In this document: positions 23,036 through 36,654 of the stretch, one piece after another
Position numbering within the stretch: position 1 is the stretch's first letter
How the letters are laid out: every line of letters begins with the position of its first letter
Assembly: GCA_951213105.1 (NCBI GenBank)
Contig: OX578134.1
Span: 141,114,706-141,178,705, forward strand
DNA length: 64,000 nucleotides
Reading direction: 5' to 3'
DNA from: Amaurobius ferox
Lineage: Eukaryota > Arthropoda > Arachnida > Araneae > Amaurobiidae
Program-made: the position numbers and the translations under genes
The notes under the pieces: generated by a model
What the model was told of the DNA's origin: nothing
Database searches by the model: none
What the model saw: the letters and a program-made list of their open reading frames with translations, nothing else

Positions 23036-23999
23036 CATATTCGTCCAATCCCTAGTCCTGTAACGCCTTTAAGTTTCATTTCCGACATGGTAAACTATGA
23101 CAAAAAATGCTGGGTTCGAAGTGTATTACCACCTCGTAAATTTTGTCCCATATTTTTTAATCACCCTGTATAATTTGGAATATACTTTTAATATTATACA
23201 ATATTATTATATAAACTAATTTTAATTTCGAATTTTATTCAAAACTAGAAATCAAGAGCAATAAATGGTGACGTTGCAAATAAAACTAAATGCACACATT
23301 TTTTCAATATGAGAAATACCCTTGAAGAATATGTAGGCAGAGATTAAATTTGCATACTTGGGACTTTGTATAAGAATTTATTTTAAGTTAATAAGTTAAA
23401 ATTAATTTACATGAATAGCCCAAAAATGAAAAGAAATAAAAATACGGTAATATCAGTCAATGTTTTAATGTAATATACATTTATGTTCTAAAATAATACA
23501 AGCCATATGTAGTCAGAGAAACATTATTAAATTAAATAAACCTGACTAGAAAGTGAAAATATTTTTTTTTGAAAATACGAATAAAATGCCAATGCCCTTC
23601 TTTATGAGAAAAATTATTGGCGACCATGAAAGGCTTAAAGTTTTTGAATTCTTAAACTTCATTTACTATTAACATAGACGTACATGACTATAAATGTCAT
23701 TTAAGCTGCTCCTAAAAGGGATGGGATCTGGATATGACAAGCATTTTGAAAAAAAAAAAATGGAAAAATGTGCGTCAAACGAATTTTACTACCTTAAATA
23801 TGGAGACGGATTTTGAATGGATATTTTCGTGTACCGCCCGTATTTATGATCGGAATCTCACATGCTTTTGTATTTAGCATAATGTCGACATAAAAAATCC
23901 TATAATGCCATAAAATAATGGGTGATGATATTTGAATTTTCGGACATAATTAGCAACTAAATATGAAGACAATTCTTTAAGAAAATTAGGTTCATATTT

Positions 24000-24930
24000 A
24001 TTACTTTCCTTATATTCATAGAATAATGTATAAGGAAAGTATTGTGACAGGGGTCGAAAATTTGAATTCGAGTTTTCGACGGTAGAGCACGTTTCAAGCA
24101 TCCCTTATCACGAATCGAGCATGTTTGAGATGATGTGTGTGTGTGTGTGAAAGTATGGTGTGTGTGTGTGACTTTTGAGGCGATATCTCACGAATGAAGG
24201 GTGCGATTCGTGTGAAATTTGGTACAAAAATTACAATTCATGAATCCTGGAAGCAACCTGTTTTTAAACACAATCGAATGTTCAGAACCCCTCTTAATTT
24301 TCGAGCGAAATTTTGAAAAAAATCATCAAAAAATCAAAACCTTTAATAAAGTTACTCAAATAGACATGACTTATGTAATTTTTCCTTAGAAAACGATTGA
24401 CATAAACTTTAGAACGCTAGCATGAACCGTTATCGGGATATTGCACATTTTTCAAATAACATTATCAAAAAATCCCATAAATTAACTGTTGAGAAACATG
24501 TTCACTTTCCATATGTAATAATATGCAATAAATTTGGTGACATCATTCTCGTGGATCTAGCTCGTTCCATTCATGAGAAAAGATACTTTGAGCAATACTT
24601 TTATATTTGAACGCCAATATTTATTTATATGCTATAACAATAACTTAGTTCTCCGTCCATAACGCTTGGCGAGATTTTGGCGACGGATTTGGCGGAATGT
24701 CGTCAACTTGGCGACTTTTTTAAATGTTGCCAAATTAACGAAAATCTCGTCAAATGAAATAGGAATTACTCTAAATCAATGAAAATGATGACTAATCGAC
24801 GAAAATTCAATATCTTGGAAATAATATAAGTATTTGCTATAAGAATAACCAATTTTTTTACTGTAAAAGTAGTAAATTAATTTCATTATATAAGGAAAGT
24901 CATGTGCTGCCGATATCAAAATTTTTATAT
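24000..24930 (+). repeat. Dispersed repeat family B, copy 3
   Basis: Near full length: the start palindrome around 24005-24040, GAGTTTTCGACGGTAGAGCA (24070-24089), two short TG tracts (24132-24172) and the end TATAAGGAAAGTCATGTGCT (24888-24907). Confidence 0.8.
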
Positions 24931-26550
24931 AGTAAAGATTATTCCGAGCCTAATGATACTTTTGTTATGACGAAACGACCCGAGGAGAGAGAATAACGAG
25001 CAATATTTGGAACTTTATTTGGCCGACTGTTACTGAGAAATGGTTGGAAACAAAATAAAATACTTGAAATATTTAAAAAAAAAATATTACGAATGCCCTG
25101 ATCAACCGCAAAATATCTTTAACCTATATTTTACAAACGGTTATGATTTTTACGTGACTCCCAGAACTAAAAGAAAATGGCTAATGTCGTTCATTTTAAA
25201 TCTTAAATGATACTTCAGAGCCCCTATTGTGGGATATTTATTTGACTGATACAGTAAAACTTGTCATTAAGAAAACGCGTTAGAGAATTGTTGTATCTAA
25301 TCCACTTTTAATGGTTTCCTTTAATAAGTTTATATACTCTATTTTTGCATTTAATGACAGTTTGCATTTAATTTCAGGAAAATATTCGACGGGTTGGTTC
25401 ATTGTATGACTTTCACAACAAATTAACATCTTTCGATTTTGTGGGAAAACAGTAACACAAGTTGCATCTTTATTATTTCTACTGACAGAAAATAATTGGA
25501 CTTATTACCGATTAAAATAAGAATATCATATTTCATGTGAATTATTTGATGATTTACAAATATCACGCATATTGACCTAAAGCAAAATTTTTAATATTAT
25601 ATTTACTAAACAATAACGCTCTAAAAATAACAGCCTCTATTCCAAAAATTGTTTTTCAAAAAACTTATTATGAACTATTAAGCATTTAATTTTTTTTGCT
25701 AAACTTTTTGATGTGCTTCTAATTAAAATCATTTTTTTACAGGAAATCTCAGAATAAAGCAAAATTAACAAACGACTTGGTTCATGATGTTCAGGAAGAA
25801 ATTCGTTGGAACGATAGGACCAACCATTTTTCATTTAGACTTATAATTTTTTTTTATATTTTAATACCATGAGCATATGTTTTAATTAAAATATTTTAAT
25901 ATGAAAAATTTCATTCTCACAAATCATAATTAATTGTTCATCTTAGTGTTGTCGAGATATTATGTTGACGATTTTTCTTAAAGATACAGAAATTGATGTT
26001 ATTTTAGAAATGAGAACGACTAATTAATGCAATGTAAAAAAAAACTAATGTGGCGCTTGCGGCAATGATTTTAATTTCGTAAAGCAACTGTTTTTTTTTA
26101 CTTGTGCTGCCAATATTGGCTTTCATAATGCGGTTTCCCATGAAAACAACCAAGGACATTTATTTGTAATAGTAGCAATTTATTCAATTATAGTAAATCG
26201 GAATAAATAGTTTTGACTAAATTTATATTAATTATGTAATAAAAGTTGAATGATGTGTATTCTTAAGATAAGTTACTAAGATTACTTTTTTTCCTTAATC
26301 GTTTAACTCTCGTACCCTTGTCTGGCTCTGGATAGTAATATTAAATCGAACATTAAGTGATGCTTAAGAGATTGAGATCTCTGTTGCATTTTTAAGAGAT
26401 CTTGTACGTCTCGTATATTTTGTTGATTGTAATTGTTAACAGTTGTATAATAAAACGTAACAACTATACCAATACTTAAATCCATTCAGTAGGACAAGGT
26501 CCAGACAGAGGTTATGTATTTGATCCTGACTTAGAAGATGCCATAGTAAG
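24931..26550. other. No recognisable gene or repeat
   Basis: AT-rich sequence with no long frame and no motif I can support. Short open frames are low-complexity. Confidence 0.5.
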
Positions 26551-26555
26551 AAATA

Positions 26556-28061
26556 CACTCTGTTGTAAAACTTATATGCACCCAAAAGAAATTGGACTAT
26601 AGCAGTGAAATTTGGCATGTATGTATCATTTGAAGAGATATGCAAATGATTAGAATTTGGGAGTATTAGAATTTATTAAGAAACGGTTGCAACAAGAAGA
26701 TGGGAATTTAATAAGTGGTAAATCCTCTACTGGCAGGTATACAAGCTGATATTGGGTATATCATGGAGTCAAGAACATTACATATATCATTCATTGGAAG
26801 ATAATGCCACAAATACTGTAACTGGTCAGCTAATTCAGTGGTATTTTGAAGATATTGCGATTGTCATCCCAGCATGTCCCAGACGTGTTCCATTGGTGAC
26901 AGGTTTGGGGACCTGGATGGCCGTGGGATGTCAATAAATCCTAGAATACATTGTTGAGAAATCTAACAGTATGTAATCGATCGTTGTCCTATTGGTAAAT
27001 GGAACCTGGGTGACTTGACAGCAGAGGCAGAACAACCGACTTCAGAATATTGTTGACGTACAAGCTGTCCCACGAGATGGTTGGACCTAAACAATAGGTT
27101 TTCGTAAATTTTAGCCAATCAGAGAACATTTTTGACACTTTCACCGCAAAACCACGAGGTCAAAGGGAGAGTTAAGACTGGGATGTTACCCCGGATTTTT
27201 AGTTTTGAAAAACATATTAGACTCCATCTATTCTTAAATGTATCTATAATCACACCACGTGTGATGGCCGTGTGCCGCTCGACAACAAATGCGGCATCGG
27301 GATTCTGGCCAGTCCTCCACATACGTATGCAGTGATCATGAGCACTGAGAGAGAAGCGGGATTCCTCGTTAAATACAGCATGCCTCCAATTGGACACTTT
27401 CCAGGTTGATCGAGATCGTCACCAATCCAGACGCTTCTACCTATGTTGAAATGTCAGTTTTAGGTGCTTTAATGGTCTTTGACTCCTAATACAAGTTCTG
27501 CCAGTCATCTCCGAATTGTATCTCTTGATACAGGACCTTTGAATGGCTGAGACCGACGCCATTGGCGAGGGTGTTGTTCATCTGCTGACTACACGATACT
27601 CTCGATCAGCTTGTCTCGGGAGTCCTGAACCTCTGCGGTGGTTACATGTGTCTTCTATTATCCACTGTTGCCAGCACATTGCAAATACTATATCGCTCCG
27701 ACCAAGATGGCGACTGATATGTTTTTGAACAACCAACATCCTTTGGGCCTATGATGCGACTCTCTCTAAATCCGATAATTTTTCGCTGTGCCGTTGAGTA
27801 CGTCTTAAAGGCTTTTTTGTACAAAACTTAACTTGCAATATCAAAGCAGAAATTCCAGTTCCAATTGCCCGTGAGTGAGAACACGGGTTCTTTTAAATGC
27901 TGCTCAATACATCGTTCTCATGTGTGTCGCATGAGTCCTATAACACCATTGGTGCTAAAAGTTTTATCATTTATATAACTCTAAAAACAATATTTTTATG
28001 CTGAGTTTTGCGGTTGTAACTTAAATTGTTATAGGTGCATACATTATTTTGCATGAGAGTG
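26556..28061 (-). mobile_element. Tc1-like transposon, full length but decayed
   Basis: Inverted ends CACTCTGTTGTAAAACTTAT / complement of the right end CACTCTCATGCAAAATAATG, each next to TA (26554-26555 and 28062-28063), the expected TA duplication. Length is about 1.5 kb. The transposase runs on the minus strand. Confidence 0.8.
26740..27740 (-). pseudogene. Tc1-like transposase pseudogene
   Basis: Minus-strand blocks: WRHAVFNEESRFSLSAHD (first catalytic region, near 27385; the usual FSDESRF Asp reads Glu/Asn here), MWRTGQNPDAAFVVERHT, and SRSPNLSPMEHVWDMLG (third acidic residue as Glu, about 26860-26910). These lie in different frames with stops between them, so the gene is dead. The second Asp block was not located. 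Confidence 0.75.
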
Positions 28062-28129
28062 TATCTTCTTTTCTCTTAGATTTAATATAGATTAAAATCA
28101 ATAAAAATGTAACAGCTAGTCTATGCTAT

Positions 28130-28895
28130 CTCTCTATATTGAAAACAAGTAGCCGACGCCGCCGCCTCTGTTTGAAAAATTTCTAGTTTCTTGAGATGCT
28201 TTGCTTCGTACCACAAAAACTGTTGCATATAAAAATATGAAATTTGGTACCCTTATTGAAAAAGCTTTGAGAAATACGCTGAAATAAGCCGTTTTATAAT
28301 ATATATTGTCTTTTAAGATATATTTAATGTCAAAATCAAAGACAAAATATGTGAGCTGCGAGTTTGCCTCCTGGATAGACTAACAATAGCAAGCCCACGA
28401 ATTTTATAGACAGGTATATGGGTGAATTTTTGCAAGATGCAGCCCCTTCTTTTAATTTCGATGTAGTTTTAGAGATATTTCCCTTATTATGCACTTTTGA
28501 ATTGAACTTGTTTTTTTCGTATCGGCACGTATAGCGATTTCTCTGTCTCGTACCGTAAAATCTATTGCATACAAAAATTTGAAATTTGGTGCATTTATAG
28601 AGAAATAATAGGGTCATATGATGAAATAAAAACCCATTATCGATTAAAACTTTAGTTTGGCATGAAATAGCTCTCGAAGTGAGCTCATGATCAAGGAATA
28701 CAGTTCATGGATTCCCTGGGCTAAGAAAAATCCCTGCCATTCCACCCTGCGGAAAATAGGCAGGTATAGAAATGAGGTTTTTAAAAATAGAATTTTTAGG
28801 AAAGAGAAGCGAGTTCTGCGATAGCAGCGAGTAGGAGGCAAAGCCTCACGAAGGGGGCTGGCCGAGAGGAGCGAGCAGTGGAGAGAGCCCCCTAG
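28130..28895 (-). repeat. Dispersed repeat family E, copy 1
   Basis: Reverse-oriented relative of the copy at 59.9-61.5 kb. On the minus strand it begins with TACTAGGGGGCTCTCTCC (about 28893) and a GC-rich CTTCGTGAGGCTTTGCCTCC, and later shares CTGTCTATAAAATTC / CAGGAGGCAAACTCGCAGC with that copy. No coding sequence. Confidence 0.7.
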
Positions 28896-28899
28896 TAAT

Positions 28900-31200
28900 A
28901 TTAAATTATTTCTATTGCATTTATTATAGATGCCTCTTACCTTCTTTTAATAGGAAACGTGGGCTGTCAATTTTCTTTGTAAACAAAAGATAAAGATTTG
29001 ATTTTAAAGATAAAGATTAGTGCTAAGATAAAGATTTTAAATTTTTAAAACGCATTTTAAAATATTTGTATTAGTATCTAATCACCCATTTAAATTCTTT
29101 TAGATAAGGATATCTTTTAAAACAATCTTCTTGCACTTAATTTTTATTACTGTTTGGTTGTGATAATAAAATCCTTAATCAATTCCGTTCAACATCAATT
29201 TACCACCAGCTGCAGTGCAATGTAAAAAGTTAAGCACTGCAGCGTAAAAATTCGAAAAACCTTTTCGGCAAAAAATAACACCAAACACTGAACATTGCTT
29301 TTTTGTACGTAATATGTTTTTTAATCTCCTCAAAGATACAGAAGTTCCGATCCAAACCACTTAATTCATTAAAATAATTCTACAGCAAGCGTCTTTTAAA
29401 GAACTAATTAAATTCTTTTGGAATATTTTCGCCATTTTTATTGAATCTGTATTTTGGTGCAAAAATAAATACACTAACCCTTTCATTATTTTTACTTCCA
29501 CATTTTTTAAGCTAAATACTGTGAGATAAAATTTATAATTGTTAATTTTTCATACTATTTTATAGAAAAAGTAATAATTTTAAATAATTGAATAATTTTA
29601 AATTCAAGCCTGTTACTTTTCCTAGAATAAATACACAGTGTATGGTAAATAAAAATTATTGTGATGGCCGAAATTCTGATTTTCACGGATTGCATGTTTT
29701 GAGCATCAATGGATACCAGTCATTGAAATTTTTCAATTACCAGTATCTATGCATCTATAAATCTGTGATCACGATGACTTTCGAACGGACAAATTAAGCA
29801 AACGTAATGAAATTCGTAGCGATCATTTTAATCCATGAGCACGAGAGGCCTATTATATTAGTTTTAAGGCAGATATCAGGATGAGGCCTTTAATATTTTG
29901 ATTTTGTTTTCAAAATAGGAATATGTTTAAATGTCAAAGATGAAAATTACTCAAAAATACTACGGTAGGTTTTTTGGTATGATACTTTCATTTAACATCT
30001 AATGCCTTCTTATTTATTCGTATGTTTTGTTCGTCCTGTTTTTATTCATGTCCAATTTTAATAAACACGAGAGTAACCTATGGGAATGAAAAGCTAGAGT
30101 AACATATATAAACACAAATAACACAAAAATTCGGCATACAACTGTTTCGATGATACGTTGAATCTTCTTTGTACGGTCAAGAGAACCAACAAACCCGAAG
30201 TTCAAAAAAGGAATGGGCGAAAATAAAAGAAACAGAGGAAGATATATACTCAAGACCTGGATTAAGAGCTCAGTTGAGAGGAGAGGCAATCAGAGAGCAG
30301 AATGATGGAGAACCAATCAGGGAGGAATGAAGGAGAACCAATCCAGCCAACACGAAACGAGAAGTAACAAGATTGGAGTGAGCTAAATCACAACAGGAAA
30401 ATTCCGACAAGAAGACTCAAGTCTGAATCAGTATGAACAAAACCCAACAAGACGAAAAATAGGCTAAAACGACACATAAGAGCCCCAAATGTTAAGAAAT
30501 GGAACGAAGAAAATGGAAAAATTTACAGGGACTCAAACTCTCAAATTTTATTATATTTAACTGGATATTTTTCCTTTTACGTAAAGCGGTTACGTGTATT
30601 GCACAGAAAGACAGGCACACACATAGAGGTACCGACCACTGAATCAGGTACCGGCCACTTAACGTACCTCAGGGTGAGTCAAGTGGCCAGGGTTTTCAAC
30701 ACACATAGAGGCATCGGAACAAAGTCAATTCGTATCTTGAAGATACTCCAAACGTGAAAACATGAATTCAAATTTTCGGTTTCATTATAATTCTTTTTCT
30801 ATACATTAAAATTTATACTTAGGATAAGTAAAAAGATAATTTTCTATAAAATCATGGTTTAAGTAATTCAAAATAGTGAAATTGAATTCCTTAATGTTAT
30901 AAAAAATATATTCTCGAAAGTTTAATTTGTTCAATGTGTAATTTTTAGAATAGCTATTTTAATTAATTTATTTCTTTTAACATATTTTCTTTCCTCATGA
31001 TAAAAGGAAGAATTTTGTAAATAAAAAAAATATTTTATTGAAGCGAAGAAAAAAAATCTGTTTAATCTTATAACGACATTTTTCTCTTACTTGCATTAAA
31101 AAGCGATAATATTTCAAATGAAAATATTCATATGTTCAATTTATAGCCGGAACTATTTTTAAATATCTTTTGTAACACTTTACAGCAAAGTTGAAAAGTG
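28900..31200. other. No gene; one LTR-like patch and a short direct repeat
   Basis: At 30000-30490 a less AT-rich patch, read on the minus strand, has a TATATA box (about 30245) and an AATAAA (about 30045), which might be LTR-derived; boundaries are not visible. A direct repeat cacacatagagg occurs near 30618 and 30702. The rest is AT-rich with nothing supported. Confidence 0.35.
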
Positions 31201-31220
31201 TTTATGACTTTGTTCATTCT

Positions 31221-31243
31221 GTTTGTCTGTCTGTCTGTCTGTC
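31221..31243. repeat. (TCTG)n microsatellite
   Basis: Five TCTG-type units; the following few hundred bases are non-coding. Confidence 0.85.
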
Positions 31244-31949
31244 CGTTAGCACGATAACTGCCGTAAAAATGACTTAATCAAAATGAAATTTTAGTATGTT
31301 GTTCAGACGGTCTGTAGGACCTATGGGAATATAAATGAATAATATCACCCAATTAGTTTTGGATTGAACCCGGATTGAAAAAATGAAATACATTGAGCCT
31401 TATGGGATCTAGTTTTTCAAACATTTTTTAAGCGGATTTAAAATTCACAAATTGCTTCGAAAATTTTAGGTAATATTCAAATTGTTCCAGAAAATATATA
31501 AAACAAAAAATTCAGCGAAATATATTCAGTAGTTTTTTAAATAAAAATAAAAATAATAATTACACCTCTTATATGAAGCGATCACATGATTATGATATGA
31601 AAAGATCATGTGACCCACTTCAAAATGATATATGGCATCCATCTAGTCTCAAAATCGGGATTTTTAAAGTTCTTTTTAATTCATATTGAGTGTTGTATCC
31701 GTGCTAAAATCACTTTATTTTTGCTTAAATTCTGTGCATCTACATACTGAAACAACGCAATTACAATATATTTGAGTTTAAATGCTCATCCAAATTTGAT
31801 TATTTCTACAACGAAGCCTATTTTTCACCTATATAAAATGTAAACAGCAAAATATGCAGAATGAGTTGTATTAGAATTGCTGTATTTCTTTAACACAAAA
31901 TGATTTAGTTCATTGAGTCTGCATAGCTGATATGAATGAAATATTCATT

Positions 31950-32480
31950 GATTTTAGAGAGAAGGACGATTTTTTTCGATGAAGTTTCATGCATAGAGTT
32001 TAATTACTTGTAGTTCCATGGTCTTAATTTTTATATAAAATAAATAATTATAGTATTGTGATGAATGGCATGAATGGGAAATTATTTATGAATGAAATGT
32101 TGCTTTTATAGAGAGAGCCAGGCGTGTTATTTTTTCTATGACGTCAATTGAATGAGTTTCAGTTGTTTTCGATGAAGTTTTCAAATATAATAAATTATCG
32201 TAGTATTATGACAATTATAAAATTATTACCGAGGAATGTATCACGGTTCAGAGATGTTTGAACCAGGCAATTTATATTTCAATGCTGTCATTTGAATGAA
32301 TTTCATTTTTTTCGATGAAGGTTTATATTTTCAAATATAATAAATTAATGTAGTATTGTGATAAGTTTTAAAATATTACTTAGGAATGTATAGCATTTTA
32401 CAGATGTTTAAATAAAATTGCATTGAAGTTGGAAAGTGTTTCATAATCAATACTTTAAGCATGATTGATCTTTCTTGTTT
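31950..32480 (+). repeat. Dispersed repeat family D, tandem units
   Basis: Two to three diverged units of about 150-190 bp, each with TTCGATGAAG, TAATAAATTA(T/A)TGTAGTAT-type text and GGAATGTAT. A shortened inverted relative lies at 46.25-46.46 kb. Non-coding. Confidence 0.65.
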
Positions 32481-33597
32481 AACTTTTCAATTGCTTTTTT
32501 ATCCTTTTCACTGAATATACAGAAATGGAATTGTCACAATTTTATAATGATGGATAATTTCTTTTAGAATACGGATACAATATATATTACTTATGAGTAT
32601 ACATGAATACAGAAAATCAAATAATTCCTTTACATTTTAAATGGATCAATAAAGTATATAAAACTTTAACAAACACACATGTATTAATATGACACAAAGA
32701 AGTATTAAACTTCATCTTATAACTAACTACGGCTCACAAAGGTATTTCTTTGATTTAAAAATTGGATCTAAGTCAGTCATCGCCATGACCCTTCACATAC
32801 TTTCTTTGTACAGAATTCTGAATGGTCACTGGAATGATGACTTAAACCGTTATTTGTCTTGGAATCTTTTAATTTAAATGACAGGGGTGTGGCTCTGCTC
32901 CAATTTCTTAAACCGAAATCCTTTTTTAAAAAGCTTATTTTTTTTTTTTACAAATTTTACAAGAAAAAATTTGACAAATCTGTGTCTTGTCCATATTATC
33001 ACAAATGTAGCATGTTACACTTCATTATAAAGGGCTTGAAAAAAATCTCTCGATTGGTACCTATGTTAACAATTGTGCCCTCCCGGGGAACGGGGTAACT
33101 TGACCCCATGGGAGACTGATGACGTCACAAACAGAAAATTGGTATATCTGCTATTTTTCACTACAGTGATAGAAACCGTTAAATTTCACGAATATTAATC
33201 TATAGATAAACCCTTTTATGCATGATTATGCCGCATTTTGTTCTATGCTGCAATGTCAAGAAAATATATTCTTAATAAATTTCGCATAAATTTGGAATAA
33301 GTTTCCCTCGAATTTCAAAAAATGCAATCCAGTTCTGGATTTTTCGAAAACAAAGCCAGATATGTAGTTTCGTGAAAATCCATTAGTATTTGTGGTAGAT
33401 AGCATATTTGTGGCAGCCGAATTAATATTTGTGGTAGCAGCAATATTATTTGTGATTCGATTCAGTCGGATCAGTTTGAAAGATATTGTAATATTGTAAA
33501 ACGTTCATCAAAATTATTATAATTTGGGTTCATTTCGTTCAGTTGTTTTGGTTGTTTTATCGATATAACGACAAATAGCCGGAATGTTAAAAATTGT

Positions 33598-33729
33598 TTT
33601 TACTTTCCTAATATACAATAATGTATAAGGAAATTATTGTGACGGGGTCGAAAATTCGAATTCGAGTTTTCGACGGGAGAGCACGTTTCAAGCATCCCTG
33701 ATCACGAATCGAACATTTTTGAAGTGATG

Positions 33730-33778
<49 letters not shown>

Positions 33779-34535
33779 ATCAGTGAGCCTGTGGAGACGA
33801 TAACTGACGAACGAATGGACCGATTCGAACGAAATTTGGTACAAAAGTTACAATCCGTAAACACTGGAAGCCTATTGTTTTTATACGCAATCGAATGTTC
33901 AGAACCCTCCCTAAATTTTCGAGTAAAATTTTAAAAAATTCGTCAAAAAATCAAAACCTCTAATAAAGTTACGCAAATAGACATTTCTTATGTAATTTTT
34001 CATTAGAAAACGATTGAGATACATTTTAGAACGCTAACATGAACCGTTCTCGAGATATTGCACATTAAAAAAAAATATCGAAAAGTCATATAAAATAAAA
34101 AAAAATATTTCCTATTGAAAAACATGTTCACTTTTCTATGTAATAAAATGCGATAAATTTGGTGACATCATTCTCGTGGATCTAGCTCGTTCTATTCATG
34201 AAAAAAGATTCTTTAAGTAATACTTTTTATTTGAACTCCAATAGTCATTTATATGCTGTAAAAATAACTTATTTTACCATCCATAACGCTTGGCGAGATT
34301 TTGGCGACAAATTTGGTGGAATGTCGGCAACTTTTTCAAATGTTGCTAAATTAACGAAAAATTCGCCAAATGGATAAAAATGACGCTAAATCAATGAAAA
34401 TGACGACTCATTGATGAAAATTTAATATCGTGGAAAGAATATAAATATCTGCCATAAAAATAATCTATTTTTTTTACTGTAAAAGTAGTAAATTGATTGC
34501 ATTATATAAGGAAAGTCATGTGCTGCCCACATCAG
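33598..34535 (+). repeat. Dispersed repeat family B, copy 4
   Basis: Full-length copy with the longest TG tract of the family in this window (33731-33776), TTCGACGGGAGAGCACGTTT (33669-33688) and the end TATATAAGGAAAGTCATGTG (34502-34521). Confidence 0.85.
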
Positions 34536-34549
34536 ATTTGTTTTTTAAG

Positions 34550-35440
34550 TAATCACCTTTGAAATAGTAGATTTTAAACAAGGCCGAAAAGTGATTACGA
34601 CACTTTTCTTTGGCGAGATAAATAAAATGTATTTTATTCAAAGTTAAATGTAAACATGACTCATGGAAAGTAGATGCACGCTTATTTATAGTATACATTA
34701 ATCAGAAACTAATGTATACTATGACACAAAAAATACGCATAGAAAGATGGTTGAATTCTTTTAAAGTCCAAATAACTGAAGTTATCGTGATTCAAACATA
34801 ATTAGAATTTTCTCATATTTTTACAGATTTTCGTCAGATGTAAATTGAATTTAAATCTATACACCTTATTAATTCTAAACATTTTTTACACCTTCTAGTG
34901 CATTTTCTGTCCTATCAGCCTTCCCTGACTTAACATTCGAGTAAAAATATGAAAAGTTTAAGTAATTGTTCTTATTTATTGAAGATCTACGTATGATCAA
35001 GTCCGTATGATTCAATAAGCAATACTAAATCAAATTAAAAATCGTGAAAAAATTTTCAGGATCTTTCAAATATTTGATGTATATGCGTCTGTTTCCTTTG
35101 AAATAGTTCTATAAAAGATATAATTGTTGATTGAATGCCCGCATCTACTGTTTGATGACACATCAGTTCATGTGATAATTAAATGTAAAGGTTATTGTTT
35201 GTTGTAATTTTATTTGAAATCTAGAAAATGAATACAGCGCTTCTCGGGATTTAAAATATAAACTAAGAAATGCAAATTGATAAATATATTTTATCGGAAC
35301 TCACAGTAGATTCCCGAAAATTATATAGTGTTTTAACAATACGCTTTAAAAATAAAAAAAACAATAATAAAATTTTATTGTGTGATGCACACACTACTAA
35401 TTCATGCCCGATCATTTAAAATATTGCGTAACATTCAAAT
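34550..35440. other. No recognisable gene or repeat
   Basis: AT-rich, no supported feature. Confidence 0.5.
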
Positions 35441-35599
35441 ATCGTGCGATTACATTTTCTAGTTAAAATATTTGATTTACTATGTCTAATCTGCTCAAAT
35501 AATGTCATATTTTTAAAAAGTGACACATATTGGAGGTTGAAACATTCAAGCTGTGTACTCCTGCGACGACATCAAAGCATGCTATATTTAAAACAAAAA

Positions 35600-36070
35600 G
35601 AAATCAATCGCGCTTTTCACAAAACAGAAAAAAAAATACTCGAAACCCTTAAAAGAGCCCAGGAATTTTTCTCCTGAATTCCTCCAACATTATTACTATT
35701 CCTTTTTCAAAGAAAGAAATTGTAATTTGTTTGAATCTAAATGAGCATTCTTAATCATATCTGTAATCATATCTGCGATTCTATCATCTTGAAGTCTTTT
35801 AGCGCATGTGCGACTTTCCCTTATAAAAAGTCGAGTTTTCAAGTTGGATTGTAGGGTGCATTTTTCCTTTCTTAGTTCCATCTATGCTTCTGTGTCCGTT
35901 CGGGTGCTTCTATCTTTGCACATGTGGGAGATTGACCATTGAGTTACATTGGTGCCGTGAGCGTTGCCCGGGTTGTAAAAGCGGCTTTAAGCGGGAAAGG
36001 TGTGTCGCAATCCACCCCTACCATTCTATGCAAATAATATGGTCACTCCCGTTCTCACTTGCCTTTTCTT
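35600..36070 (+). mobile_element. Third Naiad copy: RT C-terminal tail and 3' region only
   Basis: From about 35630, frames resemble the RT tail (ILETLKRAQEF in one frame, YYYSFFKE in the next; compare ILEALRKN and YYNSFF in the first pair). After 35785 the DNA follows the 3' region at 5.48-5.70 kb: GAAGTCTTTTAGCGCATGTG, CGGGTGCTTCT, GGTGCCGTGAGCGTTGCCCG and GCGGCTTTAAGCGGGAAAGG. TATAAAAAG at 35822-35830 is a candidate promoter TATA box. A short (TATG)n/(TA)n run follows at about 36196-36220. Confidence 0.7.
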
Positions 36071-36603
36071 CTTGTTTATATCCTTATATTCCACTCTGGA
36101 TGCAGAGCTGCTAAGCGCCACATCCTCGGTAGAGCTTCAATTTTCTCCTTTACTTGTTTGGGAGTTCCTTTAATGGTATACTTCTTTTTGTTATGTATGT
36201 ATGTATGTATATATATAGTATTCCTGTTTTTGCACCATGTATGCTCATGCAGGGAACAAGGGGATTAGAACTTTAAGTACCTCTATTACATATATGATTT
36301 ATAACGAAAATTTAATCTAAGGATGTAGTTAAGGGATTATAATTACCAATCCTTACCATATGTTATTATTTTTCAATTCCCTCACTTATATATAGAACAC
36401 GGAAAAGAGAGTATTTTATACCAATTTAGTACCTGTTTTATTTATAATGTTATCTTTAACATCTTCACAAGCTTGTCGTATACTCATTATTGATATCAAA
36501 TATTCACTTCAGGCCATCTTATTATCATTTTTGCTATACAGAACTATTTCAATATATGTTCAATCTCTGGTATAAATAATACAAGTAAATTAAAATTCCT
36601 CTA

Positions 36604-36604
<1 letters not shown>

Positions 36605-36651
<47 letters not shown>
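36605..36651. repeat. (TA)n microsatellite
   Basis: About 46 bases of TA. Confidence 0.95.

Positions 36652-36654
<3 letters not shown>

Larger units (their letters stand above)
21608..23165 (-). mobile_element. Mariner/IS630-like transposon with ~120-bp inverted repeats, interrupted by a family B relative
   Basis: The left end (GGAGTGATTAAAAATAGATG ... CAAGCATTTTT, 21619-21680) and the inverted right end (ACAGGGTGATTAAAAAATAT, complement of about 23153) match. The match resumes after the inserted B-like unit as AGTCATAGTTTATACTGG (about 22660) against the complement of 23070-23100. Little more than a transposase tail remains between the repeats, so this is a deletion derivative. Confidence 0.7.

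Noticed and set aside
30000..30490. Solo LTR on the minus strand
   Set aside because: TATA and AATAAA words are present, but no TG/CA termini, target duplication or partner copy could be identified, so it is only mentioned within a low-confidence stretch.
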